Both the position numbers and the translations under genes were made by a program. From Corticium candelabrum (taxonomy: Eukaryota > Porifera > Homoscleromorpha > Homosclerophorida > Plakinidae): DNA of 64,000 bases. Below are positions 33,462 to 49,022 of the stretch, piece by piece (position 1 is the stretch's first letter; each line of letters opens with the position of its first letter). The stretch lies in assembly GCF_963422355.1 (NCBI RefSeq), contig NC_085093.1:1145551-1209550 (forward strand). The letters are read 5' to 3'. The notes below the pieces were generated by a model, which saw nothing but the letters and a program-made list of their open reading frames with translations, ran no database searches and had not been told where the DNA came from.

Positions 33462-34082
33462 GGCACTTTTCTGCATGAACCAGACACTTTTAAGACACTT
33501 GGTGGTGGATTTACACCCAACCTGACAGAAAACCAAGTACCAAAAAATATTACTCTCTTAGTGAGCTCAATTAATAGTTATTGACAGACGGCATATCTTG
33601 CTTGTTCAGTGAATATTTTATTGTCACCTGATGCTGTTCTTCCCAAGAGGATAGACAGCTGGGGATGCTGTAAGGTCAGAAGCCCATCAAGAATAACGCA
33701 TATGGCATGATATCTGACCGACTCATTGATTACTTCCAGGACAAGATGTCTTTTCAGCTTGAAGAGCAAGCAGGTTCTGAGGACTAGGCCTGGTGTGCTC
33801 ATACATTGTGCTGTACAGTTCAAACTTAGCTGTCTCATACGAGTACATGTACATAAGCATTGGAAGTCATGTCTGGTTGTGTTGTGATAAAAGAGCTGTC
33901 AGTAAAGCTATGCAGAGGTCCTAAGTGGATGTCATATGGTTGTAACAAATTATTTTTGGTATTGGAAGACAATGTCAATTTTAATTGAAGTGTAAAGTTA
34001 AGTTGACAATACTGTTCACATTGTAGTCATTCTAGTCAAGGATATAATCTTCATACTGTACGTAAAAGCAACAGGCAGACGA
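33462..34082. other. Convergent intergenic region between RhoGEF and INTS1
   Basis: The two genes point toward each other here, so this should hold both 3' untranslated regions. I see no coding exon or repeat. Confidence 0.35.
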
Positions 34083-37000
34083 CTACATGGTAGACACAAC
34101 TCCTGCTATAGCTCTTCTTAGAAACTCCAATCCTTCCTCAGACCTCCTCTCTGCCAATAGAAAGGCATGCTCAAACAGAAACTGTCTATTGTCTAAATAG
34201 ACAGCTTACATAAGAAGTACATAACGTCTGTTACCGTTTCCATGAACTAACCTGATGCACAGATGAAATATTCCGGAAAATACTTCAATGCTGTATTGAC
34301 AACCTCTGCGCTATCTGAAGTAAAGCACTTGACCACTGCCGGAACAGTTCTATTGGCAGCTCTAAACCATAGACACCCATTATTCTAGAAATGATTGAAA
34401 GAGACAAAAACACAAACTGAGGATTGTGCAAGATGTAACGTAGGAGGAGAGTGTGAGCCAATTCTCGACATCTCTCATTTTCACTCTTCAATAGCCACTT
34501 TAGCTGAGCCTAAAGACACAGCAATACAAATACTGCACCAAACACTTGTTAGTGTGCACAGTAAATCCCAGAGTTCCAAGCCTTGCCTTTACCCATGCCT
34601 TAATCTACAGCAAGACGATTTGCAGTTGTTTGTTACCTCAAATGGTTCCAGGATTTCAACTTTATTAGTTGACACATTATTCATGTCTTGTAGAACATCC
34701 AGCACTCCTAACAGACACCACTATAAACAGCAATGAGACTAGCAGCTGCCAAGTATTACCTTCAGTGCGGTCTTCTTCCAAAGCCTTGATAAAGGGAGTG
34801 AGCTGACTCAGTGCCCAGACACATTCACTAGGCACAAGGTTGTATGCAACAGCAGCAGGTTGTTCAGTTGATGTTCCTGTCCCAGAAACTAATAGACTGT
34901 GAGATGAAAGAAACTCGAGCATGGCTCTTGCCTGACCAATGTCAGGGTATGTTTCAGCAAGTTGACTATAAACAATGCTTGTATAGGTCATAATGCAATA
35001 AGTAAATACATGTTAAATCTAAATGTGCAGTATTTGTTAATATGCCATATGTCTAGTAGTACACAAGACTTGGTGATGTGTGCATCCACAGAGATGTATG
35101 ACATGCTTTATGTTAATAAACTGCTTGTCACTATCAACACGTTTATACCAGTATGTTTTATTAATTAAGACTCAAGACTGCACACTCTCACCTACACTGT
35201 TTCCTGTACGAAAAGCAGTGTAGATTGCAGTTGGACCTTGACAGATTTTAGGGCTCCTACTTTGCCATGGTTTCTTGTTTGGAATGGGTATAATGGTAAC
35301 AATCTTACCATGCAGGAGAAAAGTTAACAAACTATTAATTAAAACAACAAATTTTCATTTCATCATCTAGAAATCCCCTGTAGGGCAGTGCCCTCACATA
35401 AAAAGCCATAATCCTCTTCAAGTGTGAGCATAGACCCGCACTGCCCCTTCTTGAAAGTGTAATGAGGGGCTAAAGAGGACACAGAATGAAAATCTAAAAA
35501 AGAAAATTGTACCTGATGATGTGCTTGTGCTCCAAGAGGAGGCAGGTGGCTGGAGTTGGATGTGATGAATGGAATTGGCACAGAAAAGCAAGAAAAGTTG
35601 TCACCAGAATTCTTCTGTCTTGTGAAGAACTGCACTGTTTGTCCATCAGCTCCATGTAAGTAAGCATTATTTTGTTGAAAGCATCATGGACTTCCTAAAT
35701 CGACATCCGTTAAAACTAATGATCACCAAAGAAAGCCTGCAGTCAGTGCCTAATGTTTGGTCATATGAACTGTAAATTAAAATGACAAATTTTCACAGCA
35801 AGCAAACTGTTATGTCTCATTGTGGTCTGCCTGCCTTCTGTTTTGATCACCCATATGTCTATAATTTTCTTAGTAGATAACAGAATCACCTCCAAGCATT
35901 CAAATAGCATTGGTCTCACTAGATCAAGAATACCCAATATCCATGAGAAAAAGAGGTGATGGTTACGATGCTGAAACTCCTTAGGAGTCAAATGAAGACG
36001 ACCTTTCAAGAGGCCACAGATAAACTGGAGATGCCTAAAATGACATCATAACCCATGGTACACATAATGTAAATATTATATGTATATAGTAACTAACCGT
36101 ATAATAAGAGCAGGATGAGTTGCTGCAAGACTTCTGCATAATATATGTGTTTCTTCAAGACACCGTAGCTTCTCACCACTAACATCTGCATTTGACAAAT
36201 GTGTGAGAAGCCGGTGAATAAGAGGTTCAAGCTAGAAAAACCACAACTAATCTGAGCGACGTTCTCAATAAGTGAATCAAAATCCAAATGATTATTTTAA
36301 ATCCATGTTTTCTCTGTGTAGGATGCACCATTCAACTATTGTCTTATAATGGAAAGAGCTATTCCAGTACCGGACTAACGGGATGCATGTCTCTATACAG
36401 CAATTCTTCACGGTGATATTACCTTACTGGCTCCCTTGTATGACACTGCTTTCCTACCAATAACTGAAAATTTACGTAGCAATGGTGCTATATGTGGTAA
36501 TGCCAAGTATAGCTGTACCAAAATAGCATCACTCCATGGTCTGCAGAAACACATATATGTCACAGATTTAGCACCTTCCAGAAAACTCACTCAACTTTCC
36601 ACATTGTTCATTACAGTAACTCCACAATTCAAATATAATCATAAATTATTATGATGTTGATCACTCCGACACAAAATAGAATTAAATTACAGCATGTTGT
36701 TACAGGTTTTCTAGCTCACCAAACCATGCAGTAACCAACAACTTTATCTTTCCTGAGTAGAATCATCTGCATAATGTCCTCTTTAGTAATAGTTATAACA
36801 TTGGAAACTTACTGGGACACAGAGTGAAGATGACCAATGAGATCCTTCATAACTTCATTGTTACTACAGCATGATAGAAGCAGGGACAGTCGTTTATGTA
36901 TTGTGTCCGAGTCTTGTCCATGATCTTTTGCCTCTTCAACCACATAGTCGACAACAACACAAGCCTGTTTCTTACTGATGGGCAGCTTTATGTCCTCATC

Positions 37001-40000
37001 AGCATTCTGTCAGAACATCACAGCAGATGACAATAAGTAAAGAAAGTATTGCAGCAATACAAAATCAGTCAATCTCTTGTTGAAGAGAAGTTAGTAATGC
37101 AACAATACGTGTACATCAGATTCATTGTGCAAGGCATCACAAAGGACAGTAAAGGTCATGCTTGTGCAAATACTGACATGCAAGGTCCCCTATAGAAACA
37201 TCTGTATGACTAGATCCATGCAAAACAAAGTAGACACATTACCTTGTTGAAGCTCTCCGTTCCTGTTGCAATGGGTGCTGTGCCCTGCCAGATGCGAGGT
37301 GAATGAAGAAATGATGCCAGAACATCAAGTACAGCAACAGGATTAAACCTTCCAGAACAAGACATGGTACCTCACGTTAACAAGTTCACTGGATTCTGAA
37401 ACCTAACCTGCACACAGCTTGAGGTCTTAGCAAGTGATCAGCACATCGTTGAAATGTCTTCCATGAGCAGTTGTGAGTCAGAGAAGACAGCAAATATGGC
37501 TGCCATGTGTGCCCACAAGTTCCAGTGTTTGCTCTCAACAACTGTTTATTCCATCTAAATATAACATCCATCTGTTGCTCCAAGTCTACAGAACTCAACT
37601 CTGGATCAAGTCTTTCCAGCCAGTCAACCAAAATGCCACTCAAGTCTTCCCTCTGTGAATCATTTCTAAATGCTGGGTGGCTCTTATCTTCTGCCAGTGC
37701 ATTAGCTGGTTCTTCTCCTTCCTTATCACCACTCTTCTTCATCAACGAAAGGCATGATTTGACTGCAGTCTGTGAATCGTTAGAGTTAACAATGGATACA
37801 AAGTCTTGTTCTCTTGTTGAGCTTAATCCCCATCCAGCAGCTTGTGGTTTCATAGCAATACTTAGCTCTTTACAACATCTAGACACAGTTCTTAAAAGTG
37901 GGCCATCTGAAAGTAAGTGAACTGATGACAAGTTTGTATGAGTTAAATAGATATTGTAGTCACCTTTTAGTGAAAATGATGATAATGTTAGTAAGAGTTT
38001 CTTCCATTCATCAGCACAGCTCCTGTTAACCTACACATTATGGTCTTTATCTTAGCTCTTAATGATGAACACTATGCAAGGACAAGCATGCAGAAAGTCA
38101 GGCAAGCAGAGAAACAGGCTGTACCACATTTCTGTGCACTAGGGCAACTAGTTTCAGAGCTGAAGTTTGATGTTGAGTCAACATTTCCACAAATGGAGTA
38201 TGTTCTGCTACAAGACCCATCAGACTCATCACAAGTGATTCCATAGAAGCAGCTGCATCTTTCTGTGAGATTTCACTAGATCCATTCTTCTTTTGTAATA
38301 CCTATAATTAATTAAACAACACTTTACAGCATGAAACAGAAGATTTCAGAAATCTCTACAACTCACATGCTGCATTTCTTTCTGTAAACAATTCACATTG
38401 TCAGGGAAAACCTGCATTAGAGACATCAGTTATACCTTATAGAAGTGTTAAACAAATAACAAACAGCACAGTCATGAGACAAATAATGGCATACTTTGAG
38501 GCTTCATTAACATTGGTTTCACTACAAAATCATATGCATTACAAGTGGGTAATTGTTAATGCACTGTGTACACTAACAGTTAGAGAACTTAGAGGACTAG
38601 CTGTTGTGGCTATCATAGCAGCACTAACCTTCAATATACAATCAGTCCACCAGTCAACATCATGCACTTTTACATCCACATCAGTCGTTGTTTCTGTGTC
38701 CATCTCACTCTCCTCTTGACGAAGATCGTCATTAAAGTCAACATCACTCTCATCTATAAAAATGTATGTACAAGAGATGTTTCTAGTTACATTTCAGTCT
38801 CATTGTTAGTAAACCTTCAGGCACACTCGATTCATCTCCAGCCAGCTGGGACTTGAATAAGTCCCCACCTGTTGCACCTCTCATCTGCTCAACATCCACA
38901 AGTCGTGACAAGTATCCTGCATTCAAGAAACAATCAGAGTATAAATTATGACAACAACAGTTTCACAACATGTCCCAATGCATAATTCAACCATGCATAT
39001 TATCCTAACTCTAGGTTGTTGCTCCTACCATTTCCCTGCCCACAACATCGCAACTGGCCTGCTTTTGTACCTGTAGTTTTGTATGATAGGTGTATCATCT
39101 ATAATAAAGCAAAGCACTAACCAGAATCTGATGGACTGTTGGGATCATTCAGAACAGCATGAAGGGCATGTGGTTGTTCCTTTGCAGTTTCATCTAGCTT
39201 GTGCAAAAGATGGCTACAAGCACAAGAAAGTACCATCAACTCTAACCTCTTGACCACCTGACAGCCTATCTATGTGCATACCTCATGCTTTCCACAGGAA
39301 TGCCAAATGACTGAACAAATATTAGTAGCTCATCGAGTGTCGATGCTGCGACAGCTATAAAACCCTCATGAAGAAGTCTGGCACACCTCACGTACACATG
39401 ACTTACCTGCATTAATCAGTCGAGAAACTGATGACCGAATCATACATAACTTCAACCCTTGATCATCAAGGATATCAGCTGGTTCCCTTGTCTGCATGAT
39501 GAAGCATACTGGTTGAGGCCCACTCTCTGGGAACCAAGCTTCTATCAATTCCCAGTAGTACTGCTGGTTGTCTGTAAAAAGTCAGTTAATTAAGTACATA
39601 ATAGACAGAAACAAAATGCAACTCAACGTTTATCAAATAATAAGACAAATGTCACAATAGACTCCTGCACATACGTGTACCAGTAAAAAGCTACTGAGAT
39701 ATTACTTACAAAATAAGCATCACAATTTACATAACTATAACATAAAGCCCTCGAAAGATTTTTGTTTCTGTCTCTCCATTCATCTATCTTTCCTTCAATT
39801 TGCCCATCTGTGTATACAATTTCTGTCAATCAATGACAGAAATGGAATGGCAAACAACGAACAGAGACAAACGAAAAATAAACAAAAAGACAAAGAAAGA
39901 GAAGAATCTCATAGATATGTGATCATCATTCATACCAGATGGAGGTCCTCGCGTAAGCAATACCACTATGGACCGTATGACTGACCAATGCAAAACTGCT

Positions 40001-41098
40001 GCCTTTCCATCAGACCACTGAACAATGATCAACTCCTGCAATACATCACTCACTCATACACAAAACAGAAATCTCTACCACAGTCACAAACCATCTGCTC
40101 AACATCTGGTGCTTCCGATTTCTCTACTGCGACACGCAGATGTGAAGCAAATATACTACTCAAAGCCTCAAGTGTTTTGTCCCTCAGATCTGTTGCCATT
40201 GAAGCTGGCAGCAATGTCTCTACTGGTGACAATAGCCTGTCGAAGAGGAATGAACGCGAAGTAATGACATGGGCTAGTTCCTTACAGAATACAACAATCA
40301 CAAAATAGTTTGTTTGGAAGATATTAAAGTACGGCAAACCAGTGACATGATGATAAGGTCCCGGTCCATGTAATGTTGAGATAAAAATACAAAATATGCT
40401 GTTACTACAACAACGTCTGTCTCAACTTTACAAGCCTGTCAAAACATAAAAAAGTGAGAAGTTGGTTATGGACAAACAAAGTAGGAATAAACAAAACTAG
40501 AACACATCAGGCAAAACATCAGGCAGCACCAGATAATACAGACATGCCTGACAAGTGAACAAACAGAGATAAATAAGGTAATAGGAGTGAGAGCTAGAGC
40601 AAGCGGACAAACAAACAGACAAACAGTTTAACTCACACATGGTATAACCAGACAGAAGACATGCAAGCAATGAGACAGACAGACAGACAGACAGTGGTTT
40701 ATTCTTCCATACAGCTGCAACAACTAACAAGCGTATGGGCGTAACTGTAGCCCCTACCAATTGCAATGCAGCACAAAGTTGTGGCGCAGAAAACATCTAG
40801 ACTCAAGAGTCATAGAGCTAGACTAACAGTCGTGCACACGTCCTGACACTCCCATGCATAATTTAGCTCTGTACATACAACGCAACACAAAATGGTGTCC
40901 GCCAAAGACACGTGTCCAGAATCCGATCTTGATGTTGAAAGTTTCGTCAGGAAAACCACCCACTTCCAACTTGTCCAACTGGCATACTGTGGAATCAACA
41001 GCTCTCACTCCAAGACACCACAAAGAACGGACACCAGGCACGAAACTTCAATGCAAAACGTCAACGTTCAAGAAGGCAACAATGGCGATAACGTCCTA

Positions 41099-41161
<63 letters not shown>

Positions 41162-44100
41162 CAGATAATCAGACAGCAGCACTCACACCAACTTTCTGCA
41201 ACCATGAACTCTCTGACAAAAAAAAACACAGAACACAGCACCACTGACAGAAATACTGGCCTTTCTCACTGCAGCACACACAGTGCTCCTAATGTCCTGG
41301 AAGTGCGGAAGCTTAGGAAGCTCTTCCAACAACCAACTGAATGAGTTTCCGGATAGTAATTCTTCATTGCTAGGTTGCTGAGGACCACATAAGATAAGCC
41401 TCAAACCCTACAAACAAGATAAAATCTCAGCAAATGAGCTCTAAATGTCAATTATGTGTAGTTCATAAAAAACAAGCTTGTATGTTGCACTTAGTGTTTC
41501 TAGCAGAAATAGAATTAGTCACACTTCACTTCCAAACTACAAAAATTGAATTACAGAGAGATAAAACCAGACGTGATATTTAACATTACACCTAAGTCAG
41601 ACCTTTATCTCTCTGCAGTTCAATTACACTGATCCCAGTTTGGCAAGGTGTTGTGTACAATGTAATTCTGTATGATACATGCTTGACATTTTCACCTTCA
41701 GCCCTTGCACTCTGCTTTGCGGCTGGTCAGAATGTAGTCTTTCTAGAAAGTATTCAATGATACTGGCTGTTGTGTTTGCTTCAGCTTGACTTCCCATTAG
41801 CATTGTGTGAAGACGATCTAGCAGCTGATGCTGTTGAGCAATACCCTAACGTGAAAAAACAACACACTTATCTCAGTGTGTTAGCCTTCTGTTTTGTCTG
41901 TCTGTCTGTCCCTCTGTCTGTCTGTCAATAAATCCTACTTACTGTACAATGACAATATTCACGCATAATAAGCACCAAATTGTCAACCTGTTCCTTTTTT
42001 GCTCTTGCATCTCTTTTATGACCATGTTCTTTGTCCTTGTCATCCGATTCCAATAGAAGAAATTCACAAAGACATTGCACAGGAAGAAGGTCCAATGAAC
42101 CTGAACTGGACTGAATGAGATCCACAAGCCAAGACATTGACTGGCTTGTTCCCTAAACAAAGTTACATAAACACAGCCTATCCAATAATGTCACTATTAT
42201 CTACCTGCTTCTGAATGATGTCTAATAGAAAATCTGGATCTCTGCTCCTGCAGAGTCTGTGACCTAATGACATACGTTTGGCAGCAAATTTCAATTGATC
42301 GGTGACAGGAGAAGGTGGCTTCCTTGGCAAACCTCTACAAAACAGGAGAATTACAAAAAGCAAGAATGCAAATGAGTTATTCAATATGTGTGTCTGTCTC
42401 TGTCTGTCTGTCTCTGTCTGTCTGTCTGTCTGTCAATACATACATTTTCATCCATCGGCACTATTTCAGTATAATTGTCCAAACACCAGTCCAAAAGCCC
42501 ACAATGGGCCACACAACAAACCCCAACTACTTATAATTAACAAATGCTTCATCAACGTTCAGAGAGATTTTAAACTGTCCTGTTCTTCGTAATTTTCTAC
42601 TAATCACATTAGCATTGCATCGTTGCAATGCTATAAACAAACAGCGACGCCAGTACGTCTTGAACTCTCTGCTCTTCTTCCTTCCACCTTCATCTTTTTG
42701 AGAGAATGGACAGTCGATTAAGGAACTGAAGAGCATCATGTCCCCATCTTGCAAAATGTTCAAAAACTAGGGCAATACAGTTAGAGGATCTGCCCCACAT
42801 GTCCAACTCACCAGCATATTTCTGTAATTTCACAGCTTCTCGTTTGGCTGCAGCTGCGCCATCTTCCAAAGCTGCCTGGGAAATAATGTTTGACCCATGG
42901 GTGAGCCACTGAAATGTCGAGATCAACGTCACACCCAGATTGTGCATCAAATGCAATGATATCTGGTCTGTCATCAGTATTAATATATCTATTCCTTGGT
43001 TCTCGCTGATGTGTCATATTTAGTTGCTGTAAACAGTTGCTCCATACGCTCGATAGTGTTTCATGAGTCCATATAGGCCCACTTCCAGTTTGTCTGTCTG
43101 TCTGTCTGTCTGTCAATGTCTCCATTCAGACAAATAAACTACATAGAACTAAACACACCTTGGATCCATCCTCGTCAGCTGGTTGAGTAGGTGACTGGAT
43201 TTCTCTGTAATCTTCTCCTTAGTCGTAGCTGCAGCAAGATAGCTCTCAAACAGCAGTATTTCCTCTTTCTCCTGATGAATCATCTACCCAAGCAGATAGT
43301 TGTCTGGTAACAACAACACTACATTTAATACAAACACTCTACAACATACCTGCAACTCGTGCTGTTTCTCCTCATCTGTCTGCCCAGAGGGTGGAAATGA
43401 GTAATTGCTAACAACATCACAAAACACTATAGATGTACTCTCTAAAACTGACAATTATTTCTGTACTTTGTGATAACCATTTCCATCATGCAGCGCAACG
43501 TTGGGTAGTTTACCCATGCAACACGGCCAATTGTTGTAGGGCTACAAGCTGAGAGTGTGAGAAGAACCAACCAAGACTTCCAATAGACTTTGCTGATAGC
43601 CAACTTCGGAGGGTAATAGCTGAATGAAACAGTACGATGCCAGTAAGTTCTATGCACCATGTGAATACATAACAAATAACAGATAAACAAATGAGCAGAT
43701 CAGAAACAGACATACAGATGTAATCATTAGCACATTACAATTAAGACTGTATGAGTACAAAATTTTGACAAGCAGACAGAGAGACAGACAGACAAATGGA
43801 CGAACAAACGGACAAACAGACAAGCAGACACGTTAAATCAAACACAATGTAGCTAACTTACAATTGTATTAGAGGACCTAACAGCAACATCAATGAACAC
43901 TTCCAACTTACTCTCGCGGCAGTTGGATGCCTTCCGGGTAATTGTATGCTGACAACTGGAACACAGTGTCAATCAGCTCCTCACGCTCAATACAAGGAAT
44001 AGTAGGTAAGTCTACACACAACAATAAACTGTTGAAACATGGAAATGACTTCCACAACAACGTCACAAATGAAAACACCCAATAGGCATACAATCAAACC

Positions 44101-47100
44101 TACAAGCAGCACAAAAGCCAGAGCATGGTGTACCTGTTGAGTACGCCCGAGCTGCTCTATGCACCATCTTGTCAACAATATCTTGAGCATCTTGTGGCAC
44201 TAAAGGATGATCAGTTAAACCAAGCAGCATGACACGCATCAGTGTGTCTTCTAGTATTGCAACTTCATTGAGCAGACGATATAATACACTACACAAATGG
44301 AAAAGCAACATGCAAAGCCATCTTCGGTGCATACTTCTATGGTAAACCTACTTTCGCTCATTCTCACCCGGCCAACCATCCTTTAAGTAATATGTTTCCA
44401 TTGGTTCAAGGAACAGTATCTTTCGAACACTGCACAAGCACATGATGTTATACAGATAATAAATAATATATCACTATGTACGTCAACAAATAATTAATAA
44501 ATTAAGCATGCACTCCAGTTTGAAAATTTTAGATCATGTAACTGGTTGCTGATAAACAACTGTCTGCTCATTCGTCCGTCTATCCACTACACTTACTAAA
44601 CCTACACACCTGTGTGCTTGTCTGTCTGTTCATAAAGCAAATATGTTAGTACATTTCTATCCCTAAGGCAAAAGTCATCATACTTGACATGAATGATGAT
44701 GTTAATTACACTAAATGATGCAACATAAGTCACTTATTTCAGTTGTTGCCTCTGTCTACCTGCTCATTTGCATACCAGCCTGTCTGTCAAGACCTGCAGA
44801 ACAATACCTTACCATTGCGTATAGTCTTCTTTAGTCAACTGAGCCAGACTAGGGACAACAGTGTGTAACCACCAAATCCCATCACGTTGCATAGAAGCCG
44901 CCTGCTGATGAAATGTTTTGAGGACATCCAAGTCTACAAAAGGTTTTCGTTCAAATTATAACATTCCTAGTGTTTCTTTAAAACCTTTCTTTTCTCCTTT
45001 AGCAAATGCTGCCGCCACTTCCTTTACAGATGGCGTAACACTCAGTAATAGAGCCACAGCTATTAGGTCAGTCACAGATAAGACATACCTTGTCTACAAC
45101 AAGAATGTTGTGATTGCTTCAAGTAACTAAAGTTTTTACAAAAGTGCTGTCATACATACATACATACATACATACATACATACATACATACATACATACA
45201 TACCATAGTCTGTAGAACAATGATTCAACAGCATAATAAAATGCAAACAGGCAAGCAAGCAAAAACATGAACAAAGTGACAGACAGATAAACAGTGGATA
45301 AATAGGCTGTGTCTCCACTTGTTGCTCTTTAAACATGTTTACCCTTAAACATGTTTAAACTCTAAACATGTTTAGTAGACAGTGTCTCCACTTCTCCATT
45401 TATTCCGGGCTATTAAAAGAATTATTCGACACTTTGTTGTACCCCGCGAATTTGTTTCTTGTGCACCAGACAGTCGGAGATCATCTTCTTGTCGTCTGAA
45501 GAACAATCACAGACACACGTCTCTGTCTTCACCAAAATGGCTCTCTCCTGACACTCTGCATCAGTCTACACACTCTCTGACATTGCCTAGTACTGTCTTC
45601 TTCCAATAGTCTCCAAAGAAAGAGAAAGAACAGCGTGAAAGAACTAACATCCACCGCTTCGGAACGAGCATTTATATCACGTGACTGTTAAACCTAAACC
45701 ACTTTCGTTAAACTACCTGTGAAACATGCTTAGCAAAAGCTGTTTAGGTTTAGAGTCAAACAAGTTTAACGGTAGTGGAGACACCATTATTCTTAAACAA
45801 GTTTAGACTTAAACAGGTTGTAAACATGTTTAAGCCCTAGTGGAGACGTGCCCTAGATAGACCAACTATACAGCACAAATACAGCTTTAATGACTTAAGG
45901 TTGGGTACACTGTAACATCAAACAAAATTTAATTCCTACCTTAACTCCGTGCTCATCACGAGTTATTGGCGAATCCTGATTTAGCAATGACAAGCAAAAT
46001 GCACCAAAATCCATGTCGTGCCTCAAAACTCTCACTATCTCTCTAAATAAGCCACGCAGAGCTCGTAAAAAGTCCTCCTTCCTTGCAAGTAGCTCCTGAA
46101 ACACGCCAGCCAAAGCCTGCACAAAGACAACCAACAAAAATTGCAAACTCAACTGTAAAATAGTTAGCCAATTAACAAGATGAATGGATGGATAAACAGC
46201 AGGTTTAACAAAAGCGCACCCAAAACCAAACATATTTCTACATGTAAATTCAGTCAGGGTACCTTTGATGCTGCATCTGGTTTTGTTTGAAAAAGCATTG
46301 AGATAAGAGCCATGTTGTTAGGGTTCCGTGATGTCTGTGATAGCTCATTGTAGACAATGAATTTCAAGGCAAACGCTGGATTCTTGCTGTGTTGCAGAAT
46401 CATTTCTCTATAAAATGTTCACAATTACAAGCTGTTACAATCACTTAATTAAAGTACAATGAATAAAGTCTCAAATGTACTAGCAACTGTTTTCACCCTG
46501 CTGTTACAGCTACAAACCCTCTGTCACCCTGCTGTTACAGCTACAAACCCTCTGAAACATACTCGACTTGTTGCGAAGTATTACAGATTTGGATGCCATA
46601 TTGCACTACTTAAACACTACAAAGTGTACATTCAAACACTGCTACAATTGTTTCGTCATCATCAAATAACAGCATTTAAGACAAATGGGACTTGAAAGTC
46701 ACCTCTGGTAAGCTCCAGGTAATTTAGTGCGTCAAGAAAGAACATTGCTTTCATGTTGCCTGTTGCCGATGAGTCATAAACGTTGGCAGCTTGTGCTTGA
46801 CTGTTCATCTATTGTCTGTGGTTGCCATGTCTGACCATACGCAAATACTCCATAATAGGACCATTTTGACAGGATCGAAAGCATGTAACACATTTCAAAC
46901 AGACATACACACGTGGACAACCATACACACGTGGACAACCGTACACAAACCAGAAGTGCCTGAGCCCCTTTTGAGTACATTACTCACTCAGTCATGTGAC
47001 TCTTACAAAGTCCCATTTTCTATGACTCGTTACTTTGGCACAAGCTCTGATTACAGTCCAGCCTTATTATAGTGCAGCATGTCTCTATTAATAAATGGGA

Positions 47101-48978
47101 ACCAGACTAGCCACTTAGACATCTGTGCATATGTAACATTGTTATAACAGTGTTGTGTGTTGACCTTTCATATTAAAGTAGCAATACAATTAATGTGTTA
47201 AACTCACTTGATGCAAGATATGTAATGACTAGCCAGTGGCTTTGACTTGATTCGAATGTGCACTAACTGACTTATTGTATCAAGATCTTCTCCCGCTCCT
47301 GAATTACAGTTGACACAAATACACAGCATCAAATCTTGTGCAGGACGTGTCAACTAACACACAAACACACACACAAACACACATAACTTCTCAACATTTC
47401 GGCACTATAATAGCATCTACAAACCTTTGGATTTTGCAACCACATTTCCAGACGTTGAGACAATGTAAGACGTACAGACGGATATCCAGCGATATCACAA
47501 AAAAATCTGAGAGCTTTCCTAGAAATGCTCGGCTCTCCTGCTTGTCGTGAGCTTAGCTGTTCATTGAGTGTCTTTGTAACAAACTGTTGGACTACATGTT
47601 TGATAGAAGGTGAATGAAACCTAGAAGTAAGCAGCAATGGGTGAGGTGGGGCAAGTGTAGTGCCGGCAACATTCAACTGACCGGTTCATTACTTTGATGA
47701 CTGGGGAAGTGTTACAGGAAGTACCAGTGCCTAATTCAGTAGTTTGGTCAGAAATACTTAGATCTAAAGCCAAATAGTACAAACAGTAAAACAAAAATTT
47801 TACACAAGCATCATACATGTGCATGCCGATGCTCACATAAGCGTCAGGCAGAAACTAAGAAACAAAGGATTGAAAACAAACAGACAAACAAGCAAACAAC
47901 ACACAAATAGATCAGCAAGCACATAAACAAACAGACGAACATAGACAGATAATATCACACAAACTACTAGTCGTACTGGCTTTCTGAACATAACAAGTCA
48001 TTACCCTTTGTTCCTTCTATTGCAGCTGACACTGCCATAGTTATTGGAGTAGAAGGCATCGATTCAGTCAACTGACGAAAATTTGCAGGCATTCTTGTCT
48101 CAAATGCAGTCAGAATGTTGTCAACAAATTCACGGCAATGTTCACTGTCCACCCATATTCTGTCACCCAGCGAATCCTCAACATAAGCCTGTTGGCATAA
48201 ACACAAATTACCAATCACAAAAGATCAGAAGACACTGAATGGTGCACAGAAATACTAATCACTGCAGTACAACCAAAGTATAGTCTACTTCACTCCTTTT
48301 ATTAATAGAAATGCCTATGTATATTGTACCTTAGGAATCGATTCTGGCCAGTTACGGTCATGTTGCAATACAAATGCTAAGACATTGGCTGATAGAATAG
48401 GTACTTGTGATGACAATCTTGCTCTGAATGCTGCAGGACCTCCACTAGAGGGTTCCTTCCTCAGTAGACCAGTAAATTCCTTTAGACATCAACATAGTAA
48501 ACACACAGATGGTACAACCCCATAGAACATGTGTTTTATGTTAGCAGTTTAGTTCATGATTTAGCCTGTAGTAATTTATTCTAATTTTAAAAATATTATA
48601 TTGACAGACAGACAAGCAGGCAGAACAACAGACAAACTAACAGAACGGCATATACACGTACAGTCAACAAAAGCTAGCATTACATCCAAAATTCTTGTCC
48701 TCATGAACAATCCTGGCCTTGCTTTTGCCAACGACATCAATGCCAAATAGACAGCAGAATCACATCGACCTCGACTTGCTCTTAACTGTTTCACAGCCCC
48801 ACAAATCATACCCTCAGCACGTGTTACATCACCAGTACTGTCTTCTTCCAACACACTGTCCAGCAAGTCACTCGGAGCAACTAGAAGCACAAACGTACCA
48901 TTCAAAACCCACATGCAGATCATCAATGTACATAAAACACAGTATAATAGCTACCATTGCTGTAAGCTCAACGTGACG

Positions 48979-49022
<44 letters not shown>

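Noticed and set aside
37507-37920. 137-aa + strand frame
   Set aside because: Antisense of an INTS1 exon that matches the family.
45136-45336. Frame reading repeated Met-Tyr-Val-Cys
   Set aside because: Translation of the (CATA)n tract.
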